This document shows positions 1 to 9,452 of a stretch of DNA of 52,938 nt, piece after piece (the first letter of the stretch is position 1; the number at the start of each line of letters is the position of its first letter). The notes under the pieces were generated by a model, which did not search any database, had not been told where the DNA came from, and worked only from the letters and a program-made list of their open reading frames with translations. Location: the NCBI GenBank assembly GCA_017454745.1, contig JAFTCL010000075.1, forward strand, positions 1-52,938, in the 5' to 3' direction. Source of the stretch: Kiritimatiellia bacterium. Lineage in GTDB: Bacteria > Verrucomicrobiota > Kiritimatiellia > RFP12 > UBA1067. A program made the position numbers and the translations under genes.

Positions 1-215
1 AGACCGGTGTCCGAGTGCGTTATCCCGCAAAACGTCAGCGCGTCAAAGCTGCCAGGCGCGGCGTTAGTCGATCCCCCGGAATTGGCGGGCGGGCTGGCCT
101 GCCCCGGGCCGGGGTTGGTCTGGTAAACCTTGTTGGTGGCAGAGTTGCACAGCACTGCCACCATTGCAATGGCGGCAACGGCAGTGGTGATTCTGATTTT
201 TATGGAATATGCCAT
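1..215 (-). CDS. secreted protein, N-terminal part only (runs off the window)
   Basis: An open frame enters from the left edge. Its N-terminus lies at 215, and no stop is seen before base 1, so only about 71 residues are visible. The protein begins with a short basic stretch (MAYSIKIR) and a hydrophobic segment ending near AVLCNSA, which is a signal peptide. The Cys context (V-L-C) is a poor lipobox, so simple secretion is more likely than lipidation. What follows is rich in Pro, Gly, Ser and Asn, like a linker, then FDALTFCGITHSDTG. ATG 215 was chosen over ATG 218 because an AAGGG ribosome site lies 5 bases before it. I recognise no family. Confidence 0.6.
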   Translation of the reverse strand, partial: MAYSIKIRITTAVAAIAMVAVLCNSATNKVYQTNPGPGQASPPANSGGSTNAAPGSFDALTFCGITHSDTG

Positions 216-393
216 CATTACCCTTCTTCAACATAAGACAATCAGGAAAAGCGCAAAGCCAATAGGACGATAAAACCATCAGCCAACACGCAATAAAATT
301 AACATTATCGTAAATTAAAAACAAGCCAAAATATTGAATATTCGAATAAAAATGTCGTATGGACGCAAGACAAAAATGTCATTATAAATTCGC

Positions 394-422
394 TTGTCCA
401 TTTGCGGCGGTTATCATATAAT
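394..422 (+). promoter_or_regulatory. sigma70-like promoter of der
   Basis: TTGTCC (394-399), a 17-base spacer and a perfect TATAAT (417-422). Transcription would start near 429, only a few bases before the der ATG at 433, so the mRNA would be almost leaderless. No Shine-Dalgarno sequence is visible, which agrees. The 219-393 stretch before it is AT-rich and holds no gene. Confidence 0.6.
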
Positions 423-432
423 ATGCGTCCAA

Positions 433-1920
433 ATGAGTGAAGAATTGACAAACAAAAAACGGGTCGTCGCGATTGTCGGGCGGCCCAACGTAGGAAAATC
501 CGCCGTTTTCAACCGCATCGCCGGCAGACGCATCGCCATTGTGCACGACGAAAGCGGGGTGACCCGCGACCGGCTGGTGCGCGAGGTGGAATGGGACGAC
601 CAGCGTTTCAGTCTGGTTGACACCGGGGGCGTGGCGATTTTCGACGCAAAATCCGAAAGCAACCCCATCGAGGCCGGTATCCGCAGTCAGGTAGATTCGG
701 CGATCGGCGATGCGGCCGTCGCCATTTTGGTGGTGGACGTTCAGACCGGAATCCATCCCATGGACGAAGAGGTCGCCGACATGGTGCGTAAAGCCAACCT
801 GCCCTGCGTGGTGGCGGTGAACAAATGCGACCTGCCGGAACACGAGACGGGCGTGGAGGAGTTTTCCAAATTCGGCTTCCCGTGCTTTGCGGTGGCCGCC
901 CAGCACAACCGCGGGTTCGGGGATTTGATGGACGCGGTACTGCCGCTTTTGCCGCCAGCGGAGAACGACACGGTGGGCCATCCACTGCGGGTGGCGGTGG
1001 TTGGGAGACCGAACGCCGGCAAATCATCGTACATCAACCGGCTGCTGCACGCCGACCGGGTAATAGTGTCCGACGTGGCGGGAACCACCCGCGATTCGAT
1101 TGACGTGCCGTTCACCATCGGCAAAGGCGATCAGGCTCGTCACTACATACTGGTGGACACCGCCGGGATGCGCAACCGCCACCGGGTGGACAGCGCGGTG
1201 GAGCGCTTCAGCCTTTTCCGCGCCGAAGAGAGCGTCAAGCAGGCAGACATCGTGGTGCTGGTGATGGATCCGGAAATCGGCCCGACCACGCAGGACAAGC
1301 ACATCGCCGGACTGATCCAGAAAGAGCGCAAAGGGTGCGTGATTCTGATGAACAAATGGGATTTGGCGATGGAAAAAGGCATTACGCAAACCCAGGCCGA
1401 ACCCGTGTTGCGCCAAATGATGCCCTTTATGAGCTACTGCCCGGTGCTGTTCATCTCCGCCAAGAGCGGGTTGAACGTGCGCAAGAGCATCGAAGTCATC
1501 GACGCCGTGGCGGCGCAAACCCGGGCGGTATTGCCGACCGGAATGCTCAACCGCACCATTATCGAGGCCACCGAACGGGTGGTGGCGCCGTCGAAATTCG
1601 GCAAACGGCTCCGGATCTATTACGCGGTGCAGGTGTGCACCTCGCCGGTAACCGTCCGCCTGTTCGTGAACGACGCAAAACTCGCCACCAACAACTACAC
1701 CGAATTCATCATCCGCTCGCTTCGGGAGCGGTTTGGCCTGGAAGGCGCGCCGGTGGTGGTTTTCTACCGCACCCGATCCCGTCCGGAAGAGGTGGAGAAA
1801 CGTGACGAGGCTTTACGTGCCGCCCGCGAGGGCAACGGCGCTAAGCGTCCCGGCAATTCCCCCAAACGTTCCGGCAATCCTGCCAAACGGCGCAAATCCA
1901 AGCCGCGCGACAAGAAGTAA
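433..1920 (+). CDS. der: ribosome-assembly GTPase Der (EngA)
   Basis: Der is a tandem GTPase that acts in the cytoplasm in late assembly of the 50S ribosomal subunit. The 495-residue product has two G domains, each with its own P-loop: GRPNVGKS at residues 16-23 and GRPNAGKS at 191-198. DTGG and DTAG Walker-B motifs and NKCD/NKWD specificity motifs are present. A KH-like domain follows, including the RLRIYYAVQ segment. The tail is short and very basic (Lys/Arg/Pro/Asn repeats), as in many Der proteins that bind rRNA. The frame is open upstream to a TTG at 394, but that codon sits in the -35 box, so ATG 433 is taken as start. The ClC gene follows after 17 bases. Confidence 0.96.
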   Translation: MSEELTNKKRVVAIVGRPNVGKSAVFNRIAGRRIAIVHDESGVTRDRLVREVEWDDQRFSLVDTGGVAIFDAKSESNPIEAGIRSQVDSAIGDAAVAILVVDVQTGIHPMDEEVADMVRKANLPCVVAVNKCDLPEHETGVEEFSKFGFPCFAVAAQHNRGFGDLMDAVLPLLPPAENDTVGHPLRVAVVGRPNAGKSSYINRLLHADRVIVSDVAGTTRDSIDVPFTIGKGDQARHYILVDTAGMRNRHRVDSAVERFSLFRAEESVKQADIVVLVMDPEIGPTTQDKHIAGLIQKERKGCVILMNKWDLAMEKGITQTQAEPVLRQMMPFMSYCPVLFISAKSGLNVRKSIEVIDAVAAQTRAVLPTGMLNRTIIEATERVVAPSKFGKRLRIYYAVQVCTSPVTVRLFVNDAKLATNNYTEFIIRSLRERFGLEGAPVVVFYRTRSRPEEVEKRDEALRAAREGNGAKRPGNSPKRSGNPAKRRKSKPRDKK

Positions 1921-1937
1921 CCTTACGCCGCGAAAAA

Positions 1938-3341
1938 ATGTCTAGAAAATTATCGGTTAGAATGTGGCGGTTTTGGATGGCCGGAGAAGGGTTGTCTTTC
2001 AAAACCGGACGGGCCTTGGCCCTGAGCGCGATAACCGGGGCGATCGTAGGCTTGGCGGCGGTGGGTTTCTACTGGCTGCTGGAAACCGCCAAACACCTGC
2101 TGCTTGAGGGGTTGGGCAACTACACCCCGCCGCTGGCGGCCGGCGAGGCCCACATCTACGGGAAATCCGGATCCGAAGGCGGGCCGGTGTTGTGGATTCT
2201 GGCGTTGCTGCCCATGCTCGGCGCTCTGGCCAGCGCGCTGGTGGTGAAATTGGCTCCGTCCGCCGCCGGGCACGGCACCGACGCCGTGATTCTATCCTAC
2301 CACCGCCTCTTCGGTTACATCCCGCCCAAGGCGGTCCCGGTAAAAGCGATCTCATCCGCGCTGATAATCGGTTCCGGAGGATCCGCCGGCGCGGAGGGTC
2401 CGATCACCCAAATCGGCGCGGGGTGCGGATCAATGCTGACCTCGCTGCTCAACCTAACCCACACCGAACGCCGGACCCTGATGGCCGCCGGGATGGCGGC
2501 CGGTGTCGGAGCGTTGTTCCGCTCGCCCCTGGCAGGAGCGATTTTCGCCGCCGAGGTGTTGTACAGCGGGATGGATCTGGAATTCGAAGTCATGGTGCCG
2601 TCTATGGTGGCATCGGCCGTCTCATACACCATTTTTTCGCTGTTTTTCGGGTGGCAACCGTTATTTGAAATGACCTCCGTGCCCTTCAACGCTCCGCTGC
2701 TGCTGGTGCCGTTCACGGTTTTGGCGCTGGTGGTGGCGTTTGGGGCGAAATTCTACATTCTGGTATTCCGCCATACCGAATCCTTTTTCCACCGCCACGC
2801 GCTTCCGGCTTGGGTGCAACCCAGCGTGGGCGGCTTGCTGACCGGCATCATCGGACTTTTTCTCCCGCAGGTTATGGGGGCGGGTTACGGCATTATCCAG
2901 CAAACCCTCGTGGCCGGCACCCCGCTGGCGGAGAAATTCGGGGAACTCTCGCTGCCGCTGCTGTTCTTCATATTCCTCGGGAAAATCTTCGCCACCTCTT
3001 TCAGCGTCGGCAGCGGCGGCAGCGGCGGACTTTTTGGCCCGGCACTGGTTTCCGGCTCCGCCCTGGGGGCGTTCACCGGGCTACTGTTATCCCGGCTTTT
3101 CCCGTCCATCGGCATCAATCCGGGAGTGTTCGCGATGGTTGGCATGGCGGGATTTCTGGCCGCCTCGGTACGCACCCCGATCGCCGCCATCCTGATGGTG
3201 AGCGAAATCACCGGTAACCACGCCTTGCTGATTCCCACCATGTGGGTGTGCGGAATAACCTACCTGTTGGGCAACGGGTGGACCATCTACCGCAGCCAGG
3301 TCCAAACCCGGGACTGCTCCCCCGCCCATCTGCGCCCGTGA
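1938..3341 (+). CDS. ClC-family chloride channel or Cl-/H+ antiporter
   Basis: A 467-residue polytopic inner-membrane protein. The selectivity-filter motifs of the ClC family are clear: GSGGSAGAEGP at residues 145-155, with the gating glutamate at E153, and GSGGSGGLFGP at 358-368. The second matches the GxFxP signature. The conserved AAGMAAGVGALFRSPLAG helix is also present. There are no C-terminal CBS domains, so this is the short bacterial form, thought to move chloride or fluoride or to help in acid resistance. The gating glutamate favours an antiporter over an open channel, but this is inference. No good ribosome site precedes ATG 1938; ATG 1962 or 1977 are alternatives. It probably shares a transcript with der. 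Confidence 0.93.
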   Translation: MSRKLSVRMWRFWMAGEGLSFKTGRALALSAITGAIVGLAAVGFYWLLETAKHLLLEGLGNYTPPLAAGEAHIYGKSGSEGGPVLWILALLPMLGALASALVVKLAPSAAGHGTDAVILSYHRLFGYIPPKAVPVKAISSALIIGSGGSAGAEGPITQIGAGCGSMLTSLLNLTHTERRTLMAAGMAAGVGALFRSPLAGAIFAAEVLYSGMDLEFEVMVPSMVASAVSYTIFSLFFGWQPLFEMTSVPFNAPLLLVPFTVLALVVAFGAKFYILVFRHTESFFHRHALPAWVQPSVGGLLTGIIGLFLPQVMGAGYGIIQQTLVAGTPLAEKFGELSLPLLFFIFLGKIFATSFSVGSGGSGGLFGPALVSGSALGAFTGLLLSRLFPSIGINPGVFAMVGMAGFLAASVRTPIAAILMVSEITGNHALLIPTMWVCGITYLLGNGWTIYRSQVQTRDCSPAHLRP

Positions 3342-3423
3342 TACCATTTAGAGGGGGAAGGTTTAGCGTCTCGCCAACCCGATTCTTCCGGATCATTGCG
3401 ACGGGGCCGGTGCAAGGTAAGAT

Positions 3424-3456
3424 TTGTGAAGCGCCGGGGAATCTGGCGCTTCACAA
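3424..3456 (+). terminator. perfect 12-bp hairpin after the ClC gene
   Basis: TTGTGAAGCGCC (3424-3435) and its exact reverse complement (3445-3456) flank a 9-base loop. It lies about 80 bases after the ClC stop and before the next promoter region, where a terminator is expected. There is no long T-run after it, so it may be a Rho-assisted or processed end rather than a classical intrinsic terminator. The rest of 3342-3568 holds no gene. Confidence 0.5.
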
Positions 3457-3568
3457 GCCATCTTAGTAATTATGATGACTAAATTCGCGATTTTTGCTTG
3501 CTGTTTTCGGTAAAAATGGGGTAATATTTAAAAGTTGTTGTCACATAAGCTTTGAAAGGTACGAGATA

Positions 3569-6500
3569 ATGGAGAAAGACGAACTGATTCCTGATTCCAC
3601 AACGAAGCTTGACTGGTTGCTCTCCGGAATTTTCGGCATTTTTGCGGCGGTGGTGTACCTCTGCACCGTTTCCACCAGCGTGTTTCCCGGCGAATCGGCC
3701 TGGCTGGTTGCCACTTATTCCGGGCTGACCCCGGAGACGCTGCCAATGCGGCCGATGTTTGGGGCGATAGTGGCGTTTCTTGCCAGACTGAACTTTCTGA
3801 CAATGCCGTTGCGGCTCAATCTCTTCAGCGTATTCTGCACCGTGGCATCGACAATAATGGTTTACCGTATTGCGGCCTTCTTTGTACGCGACACTATCCG
3901 TGAAGAACACGCCGTGCAACGCTCCGGCCGGGCGTCGGCCTGGGCCGGTTCGGTGGCAGCCATCTGCTATGCGTTTTCGGCCCCGGTCTGGCAAGCCGCC
4001 ACGCGCCTGCAACACCAGAGTTTCTACATGTTTCTTGCCTTGGCCACCGCGTCCGCCATCGTCGCATTCATGAAAACCAAGCAGCGCTGGATTCTGGCGG
4101 TGTTTGCCGTCCTTTGGGGAATCGGGGCGGCCGAAGCCCCCTCCTTCCTGCCGCTCTCACTGGTTTTCCTGCCCTTGCTGGTTTATGCCACCTCACGGCG
4201 CGAAAAAGTGTCGTTGGCCAACGTATCATGGGTGCTGGCGCTGGCCGCCGCCGTATTGCTTGTTTCGCACATACTCCCCGCCCAGACGTTCTATAACGCC
4301 CACAAGGACGCGCTGCCCAACCTCCATTCCGCATCGGACGTAATGTTCGCGGTAATTAAAAACCAGTTGAAGACTCTGGCCGGCGGAATGCCGCAATACA
4401 AATGGGCGGTACTGTTGATTTTCGGTATCGTGCCGTGGGTTTCCTGCGTTGTGAGCGCCCGCCGTTCGCTGAACAACGAACGCTCGTGGAGCATTTACAT
4501 TTTCCATGTAACCATGCTTATCATGGAAATTATGGTTTTGGCCAACGCATCCTTTTCCCCATGGGGGATTTTTAAGGAAACCGCGCAGTTGCCGCTTGCC
4601 ACCTCCATACTCACCGCGTTCACCTCCGGTTACCTGATGGCATTCTTCTATCTGCTGTACAAAAATCAGCGGATGAGGCACGGGCAGGCGGTATCGCACA
4701 TGGTTCGCGTCACCGGTGATTGGCTCGGTCTGGTGGTAACCTACCTCTTCCTCGGCATTACGGTTTTGGCGGCTATCGCCAACTCTTTCGGCAGTTCCGG
4801 ACGCCGCGGCGCCTTTGCCGACATTTGCGCCAACGAGATCCTTGACCGCATGAACGGTCGCACCTGGTTCATAACCGACGGCACTCTCGACCCGCATCTC
4901 ATGGTGATGGCCAAAGAACGCGGGCAAGAACTTAATCTGATCTGCCTGCAAAACGACGACAACACCGAATACCGGCGGCAGCTTTCCAAAACGCTCGTGG
5001 AAAAGAAGGCCATCCCCAATGCGTCAGAACAGCGGCTCCAGCACACGCTTGAACTTGGCGTGTTGCCGTTAGTGCAGGACTGGCTGGCCGTTGACCCGGA
5101 CATCGCCAAGAAGCTCGCCGTATTCGGCATACCCGACTTCTGGTACTCCGCAAACCTCAACCCGATGCCAGAGCTGTTTTTCTTCGGCGGGGCAAAAGAC
5201 GCCGCCAAATTTTACGAGGGCAAGGACATCCTGGGCGAAAGCATGCAATTCTGGCAGCGGATGGAAAAGATTCTGGCCCCGCTGGAAGGATCCGACCTCA
5301 CCCCGCTCGATTTCGTCCGGGCCAACCTCCGCCGCCACCTCGGCTTTGTGGCCAACAACATCGGCGTGGTATTGGAAGACCTCAACCGTCCGGATGACGC
5401 TTTCAAGGCATACACGTTTGTCCACGACCATATCGACCCGCAAAACGTGTCGGCCCTGTTCAACCGGTTCGAAATGGCCAGAAAAGGAATCGGCGGAGCG
5501 TCCAAATACAAGGACAAAATCGAAAAGGAGCTCAAGGATTTTGTGTCCAACATCAAGCAGGCTTATCCGCTGTGGTCGATCTCCCGTTTCTTCGGCTACA
5601 TCCGCGAGCCGCAGATTTTCGCCAAGTTGGGAATGAGCTGGGCGCTTTCAGGCCAAACCGGAGCCGCGCTTCAGGGTGTGGAACGCGCCGCCAACTTGGT
5701 TCAGGACGAAGACCGGGTCAACCTGCTCCAAACCGTCGCGACTATCTATAATATGTCCGGAGACGAGAATAAGACCAAAGAGTCTCTCGAAAAAATCCTC
5801 AACGAAGACCGCAAAAACCGGGAAGCGATGTTAGGGTTGGCGCGGATAGCCATTCAAAACAACAAGCTCAAGGAAGCCGAAGAATGGCTGCGCAAGGCCG
5901 AGGCCGCCGCACCGCAAAACGCCCGAGAGGCGTTGGGGGCGGCAGAATGGGCGGTAATCAACCTGATTCGGGGCGATGTCGACAAGGCTCGCCTGCTGTT
6001 GCAAAAAACCACCGATCTTCAGCCCAACAACCTTCAGGCTTGGACCATGTTGGCGGTCATCCAGATGCAACAGGGAGAATTGGACGAAGTGGAAAAGGTC
6101 ACGATCCCCAAGATTACCACGATTGCCGACACTCCGAGCAACTATTTTGTGCAAACGGTTAAAGCGCACTACGCAAACTTACAGGCCGAGAAACTGCTCG
6201 CCACCGTCAAAGATTCGTTCAACGAATCCTCCCCGGTCGGCAAGAAAATCCGCAGTTACCAGTCTCAGGCCCGCGAGGCGTTCATTACGGCCGCCAAGCT
6301 GCGCCCCGACCTGCCGGATATCAAAAACCGGATTCTGCAGCTGGATGTGGTGATGAACGACCGCGAGTCGGCGGAACTCCACGCCCGACAGGCATTGCGG
6401 CAGAACCGCAAGCATCCTCTGGCCAACTACATCATGGGTTCCTGCCGCCTGCAGGAGGGCGAATACGACAGCGCCGAAAGTTTCTTGCGCGACAGCATCT

Positions 6501-6883
6501 CCGAACAGCCCACCCCGGCCGCGCTTAACGATTTGGCCGAGGTGCTTCGCCGACAGAAAAAGTATGAGGAGGCAATGCATTTCGCCCGCGAAGCGCTTAA
6601 GCTTAACGACAAGCTTTACGCCACTTGGGAAACCCTCGGTTCAATCATTTGCGAAATGGATGGCGACCTCAACCAGGCGGAAGAGTACGTGCGCAAATCG
6701 ATCGACCTCTTTGACGGCGACCTCCGGGTCAAGATTTCGCTGGCCAAGATTCTGATCAAGAAAGGCGAACTCGAACGCGCCCGGATTTTGATCGGCCAAA
6801 TTAAGAACCGTATCAACGAACTGCCGCCGTATGACGTTGAAGTTCTTAAAATCCTTGAACAGGCAACCGCTAAAGGCAAGTAA
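3569..6883 (+). CDS. large DUF2723-like membrane protein with TPR-rich C-terminal half
   Basis: A 1104-residue protein in two parts. Residues 1 to about 430 hold around ten hydrophobic segments. The opening, with a first membrane helix followed by FPGESAWLVATYSGLT, resembles the DUF2723 family of polytopic proteins that are classed with glycosyltransferases in Bacteroidota. From about residue 580 onward the protein is soluble and helical. It has repeated 34-residue TPR-like units, for example the LGLARIAIQNNKLKEAEEWL and LAEVLRRQKKYEEAMHFARE regions. This looks like a membrane glycosyltransferase-type domain coupled to a TPR scaffold. An AAAGG ribosome site precedes ATG 3569; the open frame before it lacks support. 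It is followed 6 bases later by the signal peptidase pair. Substrate unknown. Confidence 0.7.
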   Translation: MEKDELIPDSTTKLDWLLSGIFGIFAAVVYLCTVSTSVFPGESAWLVATYSGLTPETLPMRPMFGAIVAFLARLNFLTMPLRLNLFSVFCTVASTIMVYRIAAFFVRDTIREEHAVQRSGRASAWAGSVAAICYAFSAPVWQAATRLQHQSFYMFLALATASAIVAFMKTKQRWILAVFAVLWGIGAAEAPSFLPLSLVFLPLLVYATSRREKVSLANVSWVLALAAAVLLVSHILPAQTFYNAHKDALPNLHSASDVMFAVIKNQLKTLAGGMPQYKWAVLLIFGIVPWVSCVVSARRSLNNERSWSIYIFHVTMLIMEIMVLANASFSPWGIFKETAQLPLATSILTAFTSGYLMAFFYLLYKNQRMRHGQAVSHMVRVTGDWLGLVVTYLFLGITVLAAIANSFGSSGRRGAFADICANEILDRMNGRTWFITDGTLDPHLMVMAKERGQELNLICLQNDDNTEYRRQLSKTLVEKKAIPNASEQRLQHTLELGVLPLVQDWLAVDPDIAKKLAVFGIPDFWYSANLNPMPELFFFGGAKDAAKFYEGKDILGESMQFWQRMEKILAPLEGSDLTPLDFVRANLRRHLGFVANNIGVVLEDLNRPDDAFKAYTFVHDHIDPQNVSALFNRFEMARKGIGGASKYKDKIEKELKDFVSNIKQAYPLWSISRFFGYIREPQIFAKLGMSWALSGQTGAALQGVERAANLVQDEDRVNLLQTVATIYNMSGDENKTKESLEKILNEDRKNREAMLGLARIAIQNNKLKEAEEWLRKAEAAAPQNAREALGAAEWAVINLIRGDVDKARLLLQKTTDLQPNNLQAWTMLAVIQMQQGELDEVEKVTIPKITTIADTPSNYFVQTVKAHYANLQAEKLLATVKDSFNESSPVGKKIRSYQSQAREAFITAAKLRPDLPDIKNRILQLDVVMNDRESAELHARQALRQNRKHPLANYIMGSCRLQEGEYDSAESFLRDSISEQPTPAALNDLAEVLRRQKKYEEAMHFAREALKLNDKLYATWETLGSIICEMDGDLNQAEEYVRKSIDLFDGDLRVKISLAKILIKKGELERARILIGQIKNRINELPPYDVEVLKILEQATAKGK

Positions 6884-6889
6884 TAAAAA

Positions 6890-8062
6890 ATGATGACGTT
6901 TTTAAAGTTACGGAAATTGCGCAAAGCGTTAAAGGCCACCATTCGTTCCGCACGCACCTTAAGGGCGTCGCGACTCGATTTGCTGAACGAGGGGGAATTG
7001 GCATATCTTAAGGAACACCTCGACCATGCGATTGAAACTTATAAATCTGCCACGGCCGGTGTCGGCGAACTTGAAACCGCCGTTAACGAGCTGGAAGGAT
7101 GCGTTGACCGTTTGAATCCGACCCGTCCCTTCCCGGTATGCCGCGAATATTATGACATGTTCGTGGTGGCCATTGCCGTGGCAATGGCTTTCCGCGCCTA
7201 TTTTTTCCAGCCGTTCAAGATCCCTACCGGTTCCATGCAGCCCACGCTGTACGGTATCCATACCGTGGCGGAATCTTACGATCAGGCCAGCCTAATGGAT
7301 ATCCAGCCGTTCCGCTTTTTCAAATGGCTGGTCACCGGGACCACCTTCAACGTGATACGGGCAAAAAAGACCGGCACCGTTACCATCAACGGCAACGCCA
7401 ACAGCAAAAAGCCCGGCTACACCCCCGTAATCGTTGCCGGTGTCCCCCACTACGTTCCCAACGAGGTGGTAGGCGTCAACAACGAGCGCCACCTGCCCGG
7501 CATAATCTCCACCGGCATCGTCTCCGGCGACCGGGTAAAGGCGGGCGACGTGCTATGGTCCGGCAAAATCATTTCCGGCGATTTTGTATTCGTCAACCGC
7601 TGGCGCTGGAACTTCTTCCACCCGAAACGCGGCGAAGTTATGGTTTTTTCCACCAACGGCATCCGTATGCTGCAGCAAGGAACCCACTACATCAAACGCA
7701 TGATGGGATTGCCGCTCGAAACCCTTCAGGTCGCCGCGCCGAATCTGCTGGTCAACGGACAGCCGGTTTTTGAACCGCTGCGGGTCGGGCAGATCGCCCG
7801 TATGGAAAAACTCGCCCCTTGGGCTCCGGATTACGCCGGCTTCAACCCCAGCGGCGTGCCCGGGCAAAACGCGGACGGTACGCTCTCCTCACCGCAAAGC
7901 AAGGTTACATTGGGACCTGACCAATACTATGCGATGGGAGACAACTCCTTCAACAGTTTTGACAGCCGTTATTGGGGACCGGTTCCGGAACGCAACCTTC
8001 TTGGTCCTGCCTCGGTGGTCTATTGGCCATTCACGTCTCCACGTTTCGGTTTAATACGCTAA
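6890..8062 (+). CDS. lepB: type I signal peptidase, first of a tandem pair
   Basis: Type I signal peptidases cut signal peptides from exported proteins at the outer face of the inner membrane with a Ser-Lys dyad. This 390-residue form shows box B (PTGSMQPTL, catalytic Ser115), box D (YIKRMMGLP, catalytic Lys269) and box E (GDNS at 350-353 followed by DSRYWGPVP). One membrane helix (about 89-104) precedes the serine. Two features are unusual: about 85 charged, probably coiled-coil residues before the helix, and 154 residues between Ser and Lys against about 55 in E. coli LepB. A weak AAAGG site lies before adjacent ATGs at 6890 and 6893. It follows the DUF2723/TPR gene by 6 bases. Confidence 0.94.
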   Translation: MMTFLKLRKLRKALKATIRSARTLRASRLDLLNEGELAYLKEHLDHAIETYKSATAGVGELETAVNELEGCVDRLNPTRPFPVCREYYDMFVVAIAVAMAFRAYFFQPFKIPTGSMQPTLYGIHTVAESYDQASLMDIQPFRFFKWLVTGTTFNVIRAKKTGTVTINGNANSKKPGYTPVIVAGVPHYVPNEVVGVNNERHLPGIISTGIVSGDRVKAGDVLWSGKIISGDFVFVNRWRWNFFHPKRGEVMVFSTNGIRMLQQGTHYIKRMMGLPLETLQVAAPNLLVNGQPVFEPLRVGQIARMEKLAPWAPDYAGFNPSGVPGQNADGTLSSPQSKVTLGPDQYYAMGDNSFNSFDSRYWGPVPERNLLGPASVVYWPFTSPRFGLIR

Positions 8063-8102
8063 ACGATTGGGTTAGCAAACCGACCAAAGAAAGAGACGAG
8101 GA

Positions 8103-9275
8103 ATGTTGGATTTTCTCAATTTCCTTAAAGCTCGCAAAGCTTTAAAAGTGATCGTCAAAACCGCACGCACGTTAATGGTATCGAAGTTGGATTTATTCAA
8201 CAATGAGGAGTTGACATATCTCAAAGGACAGCTCGACCGGGCGGAAATGGCGTATAAATCCAATACCATCGGACTTGAAGACTTAAAGCGGGCCACAGTT
8301 GAGCTTGAAGACTGCGTCAACCGCCTCGACCCGCCAAAATCTTTTCCGGCATTTCGAGAAAATTATTATTTGGTGGTGGTCTGCATTGCCGTGGTAATGG
8401 CTTTCCGCGCCTACTTTTTCCAGCCGTTCAAAATCCCGACCGGTTCCATGCAGCCCACACTGTACGGCATCCACACCGTGGCGAAATCTTACGATCAGGC
8501 CGGATTGATGGATATCCAACCGTTCCGCTTTTTCAAATGGCTGGTCACCGGCACCACCTTCAACGTGATAAGGGCCAAAAAGTCCGGCACCGTCTCAATT
8601 ATCGGCAACGCCAACAGCAAGAAGCCCGGCTATACCCCGATATTTGTGGCCGGCATACCCCACTACGTTCCCAACGAGGTAGTGGAAATCAATCAAGAAC
8701 GCCGTCTGCCCAGCATAAAATCCACCGGCATTATGTCCGGCGACCAGATAAAGGAGGGCGACGTGCTGTGGTCCGGTAAAATAATTTCCGGCGATTTCGT
8801 CTTCGTCAACCGCTGGCGCTGGAACTTCTTCCACCCGAAACGCGGCGAAGTTATGGTATTTTCCACCAACGGGATCAAACCGGTACAACAGGGAATTTTT
8901 TTCATAAAACGAATGATGGGACTGCCGCTTGAAACCCTCCAAATTGCGGCCCCTAACCTGTTAGTTAACGGCGAGCCGGTCACGGAACCGCTGCGGGTTG
9001 GACAGATTTCACGCCAGGAAAAATTCGCCCCTTGGGCCCCAAATTACGCCGGTTTCAACCCCGGCGGAAAATCGTATCCATACATGTCCGGTACCCTGCC
9101 CTCACCGCAAAGCAAAGTTACCCTAGGCGCCGATCAGTATTACGCGATTGGGGACAACTCGTTCGGCAGTGAGGACAGCCGACATTGGGGACCGGTTCCC
9201 GAAAGGAACCTTATCGGCAACGCCTCGGTGGTTTATTGGCCGTTCACTTCTCCACGTTTAGGGTTGGTACACTGA
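8103..9275 (+). CDS. lepB: type I signal peptidase, second of a tandem pair
   Basis: A 390-residue paralogue of the preceding gene, of the same length and domain order. PTGSMQPTLYG, the FIKRMMGLPLETL lysine box and GDNSFGSEDSRHWGPVP are all kept, so both copies should be active. The membrane anchor, the large inserted loop and the catalytic boxes are nearly the same in both. The N-terminal helical extension and surface loops differ more (for example VVGVNNERHLPG against VVEINQERRLPS). This pattern points to tandem duplication followed by selection on the catalytic core. The 40-base gap and a GAGG just before ATG 8103 suggest co-transcription with the first copy. Different substrate preferences are possible but not shown. 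Confidence 0.94.
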   Translation: MLDFLNFLKARKALKVIVKTARTLMVSKLDLFNNEELTYLKGQLDRAEMAYKSNTIGLEDLKRATVELEDCVNRLDPPKSFPAFRENYYLVVVCIAVVMAFRAYFFQPFKIPTGSMQPTLYGIHTVAKSYDQAGLMDIQPFRFFKWLVTGTTFNVIRAKKSGTVSIIGNANSKKPGYTPIFVAGIPHYVPNEVVEINQERRLPSIKSTGIMSGDQIKEGDVLWSGKIISGDFVFVNRWRWNFFHPKRGEVMVFSTNGIKPVQQGIFFIKRMMGLPLETLQIAAPNLLVNGEPVTEPLRVGQISRQEKFAPWAPNYAGFNPGGKSYPYMSGTLPSPQSKVTLGADQYYAIGDNSFGSEDSRHWGPVPERNLIGNASVVYWPFTSPRLGLVH

Positions 9276-9375
9276 ACACTAACAGCAATTTATGAATGGA
9301 CTGAATTCATTTTATGCATAGCAATTTAACACTAGAATCATTATTATGAGTCTAAAGTGCCGTTTAAACAACGTT

Positions 9376-9405
9376 TTGACAATTGGTATGATTAATGCAT
9401 AGCAT
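9376..9405 (+). promoter_or_regulatory. sigma70-like promoter of the DUF2339/DUF3999 pair
   Basis: A perfect TTGACA (9376-9381), an 18-base spacer and TAGCAT (9400-9405). The -10 region lies inside an imperfect palindrome (9390-9409). The element ATGCATAGCA occurs twice in this gap, near 9313 and 9395, and might be an operator. The rest of 9276-9452 holds no gene. Confidence 0.45.
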
Positions 9406-9452
9406 AATCAGTTCGGCATTGGAAAAGCGGATTCCATGAAGGAGGATGTGCA

